Below are positions 31,320 through 43,300 of a DNA stretch of 64,000 bases, in pieces. This stretch comes from Cristatella mucedo (lineage: Eukaryota; Bryozoa; Phylactolaemata; Cristatellidae), in the NCBI GenBank assembly GCA_009760855.2, contig WPIO01000018.1:5722501-5786500 (forward strand), given 5' to 3'. Made by a program: the position numbers and the translations under genes. Below the pieces are notes generated by a model. The model saw only the letters and a program-made list of their open reading frames with translations. It was not told the origin of the DNA and ran no database searches. The first letter of the stretch is position 1. Every line of letters begins with the position of its first letter.

Positions 31320-34300
31320 GTATTGCTTCGTAGAAGGTGCGCGCATCACGCGGAAGCCATGCAGACCAATAAAATTGTTACATTATTCAACCTTGCTGCT
31401 GTATTATACTCTAGCTCTGTACGTAAGCTTTGCGTTAGGAGTCTTCGCGCTCGTCGTCAACTTAGTAATATGACGGTAATCCGTCGCCGTCGCAGTACAG
31501 TTTTCTTCTCACAGGCCACCTGTTCTTTTACCCGGGATTACGCGTTCTATTCTTCTAGTGCAATTTTTCTATCTCGCTGGCACTTTCGTATCGGGCGCCT
31601 TGTGGATTTCATGATGCGCTATCGGTGCTTTCTCCAAGCGAAGCTTACTTTGTGCGACGTTGTGAAAGCTGTCGAGTAAGGAGCTTCCCGAAAATCTCGT
31701 ATGATCGGTAAAAGCTTGAAGTTGGTAGGATTTAGTTTTGGTTATTAGGCACAAGGCAAAATTGTTTTTCTTACGACATATCGGTTGCCAAGAGTATTAG
31801 CAGCAAGGCTCCGTTAAGTCGTGAAGTAACACTTTTAGCCTATGACATTGGTTATCAGTTAAGCGAGATTGGACCCGAACTTAAAGCATTAGTGCATCAG
31901 GATGATCTGGTAATGTATCTTCAATCAAGTCTCGCTCGCTTGTCTTTGAAAGTTTCTTCCATCGAGCTATGGCCCTGTACGTCGCTTGGGTAAACACTTG
32001 TGTCACATTCAGTCACTCAGATATGAAATCTGAAATGTATTGCCGACTAAATTTCCGGACTAGGATTTAGATCCATGAACTTGTCGCATTTACATAGCAG
32101 AAGTTTATGTTAGGTGCTTCACGGTGCCTATTCTGAATTTTTTTGCATGTAGAGCCTGTTTCGTTGAGTTCGGACTCCTCTGTTCTTAAAGTACTTAACC
32201 ACTTTGTGTGAAAATGAAGTTAGTGTACTAGTCGCATGTACAATTGTGGTACCTATACACTCGCAGCAATGTTGTTTCAGGCAATGATCAGTTTTGACTA
32301 CTGATTGCTTCCTCCTTGCTAGATTGGTGTTTGATGTATTAAGAATAATAATAAGGCAGCTGCATGGCCCGGTAAGAAAACCAAGTCTCTTTCTGGGCAC
32401 TTTGGATATGCTAGAAGATAAGTTTGTCAGTTTGGTCAATGATAACATGCACAGTCTCGGCTCGCGTTAGCACTCAAAAGAATATTTCATGAGCATGAAG
32501 CTGATGCTTGAGGAAAGGCGGTTTTTAGCTTCGTTTAAATGTTGAGTTAAGGGATGACCGTTATTTTAAGTTCACCTGTTGTGCTGTTGATTTCCTAATG
32601 ACTGCTTAGACAACAGCCTCCTTGGGGAGTGTAAAGACAAAGCCGAAGTTTGTGACATTTACAAAGCTATTTATGATGGGAAGCTGCAAATCTATCTCGA
32701 AAGGAGCACATGTAGTAGGCATAGTGTAAGAGCTAATAATCATCTATTGAGATGCGCATTTCGAAATGGGCTCAGCAAGGGTGGCTCGAAAGTGGAAATA
32801 GGGAAGGAAAGCATAGATACGAAAGAAAAGAAGAGTTAAAAATGAAAGAATTGTAATGCTGGGAGGTGGAAGGTAGGGAGATGTGTCTTTGTATGTTCAT
32901 GGGCACACACGTGTTTGTGTGAAAGAGGGAGTGAGGTGGTGGTGTAGGGAAAGGAAGATAAATAGTCCAATCGGGATATTAAAGTACAGATAGTCTCTTC
33001 ATTGTGTATATACGTTGCATGCACACAATTTGGTTAAATGATCTGCTAGACTTTCACGGGAATCGCTTAGCATGATGCTGATCTGGAGTTAATTAAGAGA
33101 ATTGTTGACGACTTCGGCGCTAGGTGGATGAAGATATTCTATTTGACTTGGCCTTAGCTAGGAAGGATTAATCTTGACTTGTAATCTTCATTCTAGTCTT
33201 AGTCATTCTGGGTTTTTAGTGTTTTTCGAGCTTAGGCGTACTTACCCAGCTAGCTTAACGTTTGCTGTATACTGCAGGGTGTCTTGATGAAGATTTACAT
33301 TGTGTGAAGTGAGAGGAGCAAACTCATCGAGAGCGTTGGCTAGGGTAGCGTTGGAGCACCTCATAAATGAGACAAGGTTGGTAGTAGGGTTCGAGCAAGT
33401 GTACGAGCTGCAAAGCTGCAAGGGAGTGGTTAGATGCTGGTGCTGGACCAAAAGTCTGGAAATATTCCAGGTTCACTCCTTTATACCTTAATAAACTTGA
33501 GGTTTTACAGCTTTACTAGCTTGCTGGCCTTTTTTCTGTGATTTCGGGCCAGCGTGTTTCTGGGTTAACTTTCGTTACGACATCCCCTGACTTGACCACA
33601 TTTAAAGAGAACTTAAGAATGCACCTATTTATGACATTTATTTAGGGACTTTTTTCGTCCTTTATGTGCTTATGCCTGCTGACACTGTGCATGCTGCTGC
33701 TAACCACATTTGCATGCTGACCCTGTGGCATGTCACCCCTAACCGTATTATTCGTGTTGTTTATCAAGCATGATACCACTCACCATTCGATCGTGTTTCC
33801 TTTGCAGCAGATGTAAAGCGCCCGGAACGAGATTGAGTTCTCTGAGGTGCTTTATCAAGTGTATTATTATTATTATTAAGTTGATTATGTGACGTAATTT
33901 TCTGTTACCGTGAACACACAGTTTAAGGGTTTGACAATGCAAAATCAGAATTGATGCCTGTAGTATTGTCGGTGGTTCTTGCTATTAAGGCAGTGTTCTC
34001 TGAGCTGGTACTGTATATGATTGATTATATTTTATGACACTGGGACCACGATTCGGCTCTGTAGTTTCATCGATAAGCCAATCACCCGGAACTTTCAAAT
34101 CTGATCCTAGAGGCAATCGATATGGCATAGCTTGAAACTGAGAGCCATCCTAAGAGTTATGCAATTTCTTGATACTGACGTGATTGTGCTGACATGTTGT
34201 CATTATCTTCCTTATAATAATAATAATAGTAATAATGCGCTTGATAAAGTGCCCTCAGAACTTAATCTCTTTCTAGGCGCTTTACATTTGCTGCAAAGTG

Positions 34301-37300
34301 AAATGCAATTAAATGGTAAGTAAAATCATGCTTGAAAAACAAACAAAATGAATAATATGGTTAGGGGTGACATGCACAGGGTCAGCATGCAAATGTGGTT
34401 AGTGACAGCATGCACAGTGTAAGCACGCATAAGCACATTAAGGACGAATCACAGGGACCCACAAAATGCTGTCCTAAATATGTGTTTTTAAGTTCCTTTT
34501 AAGTTTAATCAGGTCAGGGGATGTTCTGACGCAGGTCGGGAGGGAGTTCCAGGCTTTGGGTGCATACAAACTAAATGCACGGTCTCCAAAGGATTGAAGG
34601 TTTGTACGAGGTGTTTGTAGACTGTTGGATTCTTAAAAGCGGGTGGTACAATGCTTGGCCTGATGGGGGAGTATATCTGAGAGATAGTCTGGAGCCATAG
34701 AATGAAGAGACCTAAAAGTGAGCGACAAAACCTTGAAGTTAATCCGTTGCTTGACCGGTAGCCAGTGCAGGTCGGCGAGAAGTGGAGTAATGTGGCAACT
34801 GTGACGCTCACGACAGACAAGCCTAGCTGCAGAATTTTGCACCAGCTGCAATCGCCTGATCGCACATGCTGGTAGGCCAGTAAGCAGTGAGTTGCAGAAG
34901 TCGAGACGGGATGTCATGAATGCATGAACTAACTTGGACGTGGTATCTTTATCTAAGCAAGCCCGAATTTTAGCAATTTTATGAAGCTGAAAATAGGCGG
35001 ATTTGACTGTGGAGCTGATATGGTCGTCTAACGAGAGGTCGCTTTGGAATATGACACCTAGATTCCGAGCTGATTCGACAGGAGATATGCTGGCAGAGCC
35101 AATTTTGAGAGTCAGCCTTTCCGATCTCTGGATCACACTGGGTTTGCCCATAACTAGTAAGTTAGTTTTATCATCGTTTAGTTTTAGAAAATTTGCTGCC
35201 ATCCATGTGCGGATGTCATCAATGCATGCAGCAAGTGAGTTTAGAGAATTTGAGGTGCTCGAAGGCTGGGAGGGATCAAAGCAAAGGTACAACTGAGTGT
35301 CATCCGCATAGAAGTGAAAGCCTAGATTGTGCTTGGCAATCACATCAGCAAGAGGGAGTATCCTTCTTTGGCTAGGTTTATTTACGTTATCAAATAGCTT
35401 CATGAACCGGTCTACGATGGTCGATCATACAGTGATCGACGTGTATTTAATTTATTCATAAGAGTTGCATTTCACCCTTTATTTCAGCTTTACTCGTGAA
35501 GGCCGAAGAAGGCAGTAAAGCAAGCCATACTCTGTGGCTGAAAGAGCACAGTGCACTCGACACTCATGCCAGCAAGCCAAACGGCCGAACACTTGTTGTA
35601 GCTGGCATACCACCTTATGTTCACGAGGTAAGAAGCCAGACCGTTTTCCTAAGTAATGCATGCCACTGTATGTGCGTTTTGTTTTTGATCGTTCGCTGAT
35701 TCTTTGCTAGTGCCTCTCATGATACCTGTTCCTCATCCTAAGAAAATATTTTGTAAGTCATGAGCTTAGCTACTAGTGTAGTGTTTTCTTTTGAGTATTG
35801 CATTCATGAAACTTGTCCCTACCAAATACTCCTATTCTAACCGTGCTAAAACGTGGGCGTTTGCATCAGCATTTTTGGATCTGCAGTTGATTTTTTGCAA
35901 ATAAAAGTCCACCCAGCCACCTTTGCTCTGTATTTTCGAATATGAAACACCAGGAGAATTCGTCAGTTACTGATGTAGTCTCGGGACATCCCGAAAAACC
36001 ACAGAACAACAGTGGGTGGTAATGGTGCAAAAATGTATCCAACAGAAATCAGAAATTTTTTAGTGAAGTCTAAAGGAAGCAGAGCTGAACTTGCATTTCA
36101 AATTTCACTTCGATACGTTAAGTATTAGCCGTGATATGGGCTTTACAATTCATGAACCTTGACTGCAAATTAAGCTGTATACAAGTCACAAGAATGCACC
36201 TCAACAAGCTTCACGTATGTATCTCGATCTAGCAAGGATCGACAAGTTGGGATACAAGTCGCTATGATGGCTAGTTTGGATACAAGTCCCATATGATGCA
36301 GGGATCTGTAAATTTGTTATTTGTAGAGGTGTTGCTTCCGGTTTACATTCGAGCTAGACATGGTTTGCATAATCAATTTTCTTGTATGCAGAAGTCGTCA
36401 GAAGTTCGGATCCCATTTCTAACGTTGTCTTTCAAAAGGTACCGTAAACACATTCGATTGTCGGACAAATGTTTTAAGTATTTTCTTGACATTCTCCCTT
36501 AAATAAATTGTATTATGGGCTGTTGCAATTACTTGGGCTTAAATTTTGCTTGTCTGAGCTTACTTTAAAAGAGCATGAAGTAGTAGGAGTCCAGCTGCCC
36601 CTAGGAGGGGATGAATGGAGGAATAAGACCAATATAAAGGAATTAAAAGAAATACTCTGGTTTCCTTTCTGTATCAGAACCACGAAAAGTTATTCAGACC
36701 ACAGCTTGTTCCAAATTGCAAGTTTCCACCCTCTTTCAGCTGTGTCAAGACAGACTTATGCCGTCTGTTTTGCTTGATCACTAACTTTGTGACCCCCCTC
36801 ATACCCTCTGGCAACGTTTAGGCAGCAACCCAGAGTGTGAAAAGAGCTTGAGTTGGTGAAGCTTTTAGCACCGTGGCTTAGCCAGCTATTGCTATTGAAC
36901 ATCCTTATGTTTTTGCAAGCTTGCAATGTTTGCTGTGGCTTTTGATATAGGGCCTTTATGTAAAGCCAGGAGGTAGGGCATTCGTAATACAGCTGTTCCC
37001 TTTTTCTTTTCTCAACCAATACCATTTGAATTCACTCTCTTTGAACCAATGCAATTCCATGCAATCGATGATTTGTGCCCCTATTGTAACGGCAGCATTT
37101 GCAGACTTGGATAACTCGTACCTCATCTATATACGTGAATAGCCTCCGGGCATTGTAGTCTATCTCAGGGGCTGGTTGTGGTGGTGACATGAGCATAATC
37201 ATGATCAGTTTACCTTGGCCACTGTAAAGATCCTACTATATTTAGTTATTGGAAGAGACTATTAAACTGTGAACCCTATCAGGACTGTAAGTGTAAGCAC

Positions 37301-40300
37301 CGGTAGGGTAGAGCTGCCACATTTTCAGAAGAGCTGCAGAGTAATGCCTCTTACGTCGGCAGTTTAGACCATCTAGGATATTTACTGGGTTGTCAATAGT
37401 TTGCAAGGTACTCTCGGCCAATACTGAGACAGACTAGTAGATAAATGAATAAGCTCTCCTCACGAGCTTGCTCCAGCATTTAGTGGCTCCATGTGATTCG
37501 TCCTTTACATGCTTACGTGTGCTGACATTGTGCATGCTGCCACTAACCATATTTGCATGCTGATCCTGTGCATGTATGTTTATCTCCGTCAGTAACTCCA
37601 CAAAGTCATAAAGACCATGTGGGTGTTACGCAGGAGAGTTTTGTATAGCGCACTCACAGCCTAAGCGGCTTTCGGTATGCATTCGGTAGCCAACAGACTT
37701 CGTCTCACGTAACAAAGAGAAAGTGGGAAGCATAGCAGAGTCAGGAGAGCAGTTGAGGTAGTGAGTAGCATAGAAGTAGCAGTTCAGGGCCGCTGAAAAA
37801 GATGTGCCATAGTCGGCAGTTGGAGAGTAGTTGTCATTGCGTAAGAATTGTGGAAGCGAGTTCCACAGTCTCGGACCTGCAGAGCTAAAGCTTCTGTCGC
37901 CAACTGTCTTTAAGCAGAGGAATGGGACAGCTAATTTATTGTCCACACAGGACCTAAGGGCGCGAACAGGCTGAAACTGATGCAGCAGTTCAGCTAGGTA
38001 CGAAGGAGCCAAGCCGTGGTGGGCCTTGTGGGTCAGCGTAAGAACTTTGCTCTGTATCCTTTGCTCAACCGGCAACCATCCTAGCTTTTTCAGCAGAGGT
38101 GACACGTGCTCAAACCGCTGGGACTTGAAGACCAGCCTTGCAGCCATATTCATAGTCCGCTGTAGTGGCATAATAGCTTTCTTTGGCAGCCCAGCCAAAA
38201 GGGAATTACAATAATCAAGCCGAGACAGAACCAAGGAGCTAGTTAAATTGTTTACAAGCAACTGGGAGACAGCTACTAACCTTGGATAGGGATCAGAAGC
38301 GATGGCTAGCTGTAGGGGCAGTCTTCTGAAGGAAGCTTTCAAAATTGAGGCAGCTGTCGAAAACGACACCTAGATTACGAGCACGTGGTGAAGGTCGCAC
38401 AATAGCATCACCTATTAGAACAGCAAAGCCTTTTAATCCAGCCACATGCTTAGGGTGTCATATGAGCAGCATGTCACACCTAACCATGCTATTGCCAACC
38501 ATTCGATCGGGCTTCCTTTGCAGAAAATTTAAAGTGCCAAGAAAGAGATTGAGTTCTCTGAGGGTGCTATATCAAATGTATTATTATTATTATTGTTGAG
38601 ATCGTAATCTGAGAATGCTTACCCCAGCCTATAGCAGTGAGGAGCCTAAACGTTGTCTGCCTGGGCCCTCCCGACCTGGACTAGCCAATCGGAATGCAGC
38701 GTTTCTGCTGCTAGGTGCTAGCAATGACGGTAGCCAATCATAGCTCAGCGTTCTTGAGCCGAAAACAGTAGAAGCCCTCGTTAGCTTTAACTTCTGCACG
38801 ACAACTCAAGTCCTGCAGACGCTAGGTTCGGTTAGGTTCTGAGTGGTTCAAGTCGTTTGCAGTTAAGCATTACGCGCACACTCACCCTCACAACATTATT
38901 ATTATTGCTCGTGGCTAACAGCACAAGGGTAAAGGGGGAAAGCCAAGAAAATGACTATAACATTTTTCTGACAATTGAATATGTGTTTATGGTACCTTTC
39001 GAAGAGCAAATATGTTGGAACTGGGATAGGAAGTTCTGACGACTTCCGCATGAAAGGAAAAATTCGTTATGCAAACCATGCCTAACCCGGATGTAAACAG
39101 GAAGCAACAAATCTACAAATAAAAGATTTAGTGGTCTCTGCATCAAATGCGACTAGTGTCCAAACTTGTCGAACCTTGGTTGATTGCTATAGATGCTTGA
39201 AGCTTGTTGAGGTGCATACTTGTGACTTTTATACTGCGTCATTTCCCCAGGGTTGGTTGGTGCCTTGTAAATTAAATAACTACTAATGTTTCGCCTATCG
39301 AAGTGAAATTTGAAATGTGAGTTCGACTCTGCTTTTACCCTAGTTTTTAATATTTTTGATTTCGGTTTGATACAATTGGTTCTATATGTTTGCGATTACG
39401 GAAAATAAAGCTCCCGGACGTTTGATGACGTATACAGCCAATTGTATCAAACTTAAATCAAAAATATTAAAAACTGGGGTAAAAAAAGCAGAGCTGCACT
39501 CGCATTTTCAAATTTCATTCCGATACGTGAAATATCAGTCAAGTTATTTAATTTACAAGGAACTTTCGATCCCAGTTCTAACATATTTGTCTTTCGAAAG
39601 GTACTATAAACACATATTTGATTGTCGGACAAATTGTATAGATATTTTTTTGACAGACTATCGGAACTTGTTTTGTAAATATTGTTGCAAGTATTGTGCT
39701 GTAAGCCAAGTTCATGTACGTGGCTGCAATGTTTGTACTACAGCCCTCTGTACAGTTTATCGGTAATACCCGTTTTAATTCTAGGATTGTTTACGGCAGC
39801 TATTCTCACACTGCGGAGCCATCAAGGCAATATTTATACAGAAGCATAGCTCGTCAGGACCACCACCGAGTGAAACATCACAATTTTTCAAAGATGCAAT
39901 AGAAATCAAGGTTATTATTAAACTTATTTTGATCTGTATTAAGGGTTGGAGAATGCATCTGAGGTTGTCGTTAGTGGCAATGCATCGCTGTGCTGCATCG
40001 GAATATGTTACGCAAGCAATTGAGTTGGCTGTCATTGGTGGATTTGAAGCCTAGTTCCATAATTTGTCTTAACTTTCTATTGGTATCGGCATAAGGCGGG
40101 GATTGCTTGCATTCCTTGCATTGCCTTTTTGCTGTCATCTGGTTTGTTCAAACACCATATGCAGTTGCAAGAAACAAAACTAAAGGCTTACACTGGCATT
40201 TTTACCGGATGCAGCTGGCCACTGTAATATTAGGAGAACCTACTTCAAGAGGAGCCTCGACATCAGTCGAGCCTTTAATCAGTGTGTGCCAACCTTCTTC

Positions 40301-43300
40301 AAGTGAATGAGTTTGGGAACAGCCACTAGGTGCTTTGGTCGTTCTGGGTGCTTGTACTGGCATCAGGACCCGGTGGCAGTGCAAAACCTCTCGCTTTTTT
40401 CTCCTCCCTCTCTCTGCAGTGAGCATGTGCAGCTTTGCCCCCTGCAGCACCTGCCGGTGTTATGCATGGTTGAAAGCCAATTGTTTGTTATTGAAAACCT
40501 TGAACCTTAAGTAGACGCCCCCTTCAGAATTTCGCTTACTGAGAAGTTGTCTAAGAGCACTGTACATTTAGAGCACTTCCCTGCACTTTGAGCACAGTGG
40601 TGATGCAGTTATAAAAGAAAAGTCGGAACTGGCTGATGACTTATCCTGCTTGGGCGCAGTTCGGCATTTCATTATGAAGCCATAAAGGCTGTACAAAAAG
40701 TCATGCCACACTATAGTATCGATGTCTTTGAATTTTCACAAAACAGCAGTAACATGACCATGCACAGTAACATGACATGAGCAAACTAATAGTGGCAACT
40801 AATTTTGAGGCCAAATAATGGTCGTTTGGCATTTTCTGGTGTCATTTAAAGGAAAAACGTGGAAAATATGGCTTTTTCCTCCAAAATTGGCCACGAATCC
40901 TGAATAAGACACAACCAAAGACGTAGGGGTATTCTTCGTGATTGCCAAATCGATGTGTACATGTATGGTGGAGGCCAGAGACATATGGTGACTCTTTCGT
41001 GATTAATGTAATTTGTCATTCATTGTCTGCCCCTCGACCACCCGAGAGCCTGTGGCTGCTTAGGCAGTGAGCCAGTGAAGAGTCTCTATCAGCCCCCCCC
41101 CTGTTCTCAGGCTGCTGAGTCATATGTTCCCTCACAGTCACTTGCAACAGCCTATTCTGACCTTGCTCCGTGTACTCTTGCACCACCTAGTTCTGGGCTT
41201 CTGGTCGTCTCACCGGCCCAGTTACTAAATCGAAATATGTTGGTGATCACGCCTTCAGTTCGTATGCACCTCAAGTCTGGAGTGTGCTTTCGGCAACGGT
41301 CACCACCGGCCACGACCTTGCACCTTTTAAGTCCTGGTTTGGCTTGGGGTTAAGGTGCTCACCTTTGACGATCGAGGTCGTGGGCTCGAGCCCTGCGTTA
41401 AAAGTGCAGCGCCTGGATAACGATAACGTTCGGTTAGGTTTCTATGCAAATACAAATTTATTGTATGAATACGCATCTGTTCGGGCCAGCTTTCCCATCT
41501 CCCAGTGGACTTGTCTTTTATTATTGTTCAGTTGTGCTATGCATGCGTACCTGTGCATTATTATGTGCTTGTTAGTAGCCAGTCTTTTTAACCTTTGGTC
41601 GCGAGTGTCCTGTAGCAAGTTAGAAAGAACCTGGGTATGGATTTGGTCCTCTTAAGGTGCGATACAAAAAACCTAAAATATTCATATTAGTATTATTAAT
41701 AGTATTATTTATAAAAGGGACTTGCCGTCACCCAGGTTAGGTTGATTTTTCTTATCAACCCTGATATAGTTTTACTCACAACTGTAAGCATGCAGCTGTG
41801 CTATTACTACATCCTAGTGTGCACCAGGTGACCTGTTCACCTCATGTACACCAGGTAAGGTGGTTGCTTATAACGACCTTGATCCTGAGGTCATGGGTTC
41901 GAATCCTGCTGTGCAAGATCCTTTATTGCCACGATAGTCGTAAAGGCTCTTCTGTCGCTATACAAAAGACGCTGTTATATCAGCTAGTCTTTTTTCTTAG
42001 ACTGATAACTGACCTTCAAGAAAAGGTCATTGGTGGCTGGCCTTGACTACAAGGAATTGATGGAGATGAGCAGTGAAAATGTTACTGGGAATAGGAATCC
42101 GGTGGAGATGTTACATGGAGGCAGGCGCTGCGATCGTATCTATCATGCAGACAAAGAAGCTTGATAAGCCATTCTCAAGATCCGATTCATGCACCTTTGC
42201 TCAAAATCTGGTTTCATCTAAAGCCTTTTTCGTCTAGTTGTGCTTCGAGCAATGTATATCTGTGTGGCAATCGATCGTTCAATGTTTTTATTTGCATGCA
42301 ATCTGTGCCAGAATGCTCAACATGTCCTGATCATGACTGTCACAATGTAACTGTTTTCGATAGCCATAGCTGTCTGGCTCTTGTTGCCTTATTTAATAAT
42401 AGTATTTTAATAACAATGCATTTGATATAGTGCCCTCAGAGAACTCAAATCTCTTTCTAGGCACTTTACATTTAGTACAAAGCAAGCACAATCGAATTGT
42501 AGAATGCTCAATAAACAACAAGAATAACATGGTTAGGGGTGATGTGCACAGGGTCAGCATGCAAGTGTGGTTAGTAACAACATGCACTGCACATTGTGTC
42601 AGCATGCATGAGCACAAAGGTCGAATCACAGGGACCCACTAAATGCTGTCCTGAATATGTGTTTTTAAGTTCTTTTTAAATGTGGTTAAGTCAGGGGATG
42701 TTCTGGCGCAAGTCGGGAGGGAGTTCCAGGCTTTGGGAGCATACAAACTAACTGCATGGTCTCCAAAGGATTTGAGGTTTGTACGAGGTATTGGTAAACT
42801 GTTGGATTCCGAAAAGCGGGTGATACGATGCTTGGCCTGGTGGGGGAGTAGATTTGAGAGATCTGCCGGAGCCAAAGAATGAAGTGACCTAAAAGTGAGC
42901 GACAAAACGTTGAAGTCGATACTTTTTTGGCTGGTAGCCAGTGCAGGTCGACAAGAAGTGGTGTGATGCAGCAGCTGCAATGCTCACGACAGACAAGCCT
43001 ACCTGCAGAGTTTTGCACCAATTGTAAGTGCCTGAGTGCACAGGCCGGTAGACCAGCAAGCAGTGAGTTACAGAAGTCAAGACGGGATGTCACAAGTGTA
43101 TTGACCAAATTAGATGTTGTATCCCTGTATAAACGAGCCAGATTTTTAGCAATTTTATGTAATTGAAAGTAGGCAGACTTAACTGTGGAACTGTTATCAA
43201 ATGCAACTACATCTGTGTTGCCTCTGGAACTTAGCCTAGGGATGAGGTGCTTGCACTTCACGGCTAAGGTCGTGGGTTTGAATCATTCAGCTGGAAATAG

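Noticed and set aside
31323-31679. 118-codon frame right after RRP7A exon 1
   Set aside because: It begins inside intron 1, immediately after the donor, and has no similarity to the family. The spliced join to 35488 explains the gene better.
41845-41997. A genuine tRNA gene (perfect B box)
   Set aside because: The acceptor stem and cloverleaf do not close, and the same sequence recurs as SINE-B at many places with a common non-tRNA tail.
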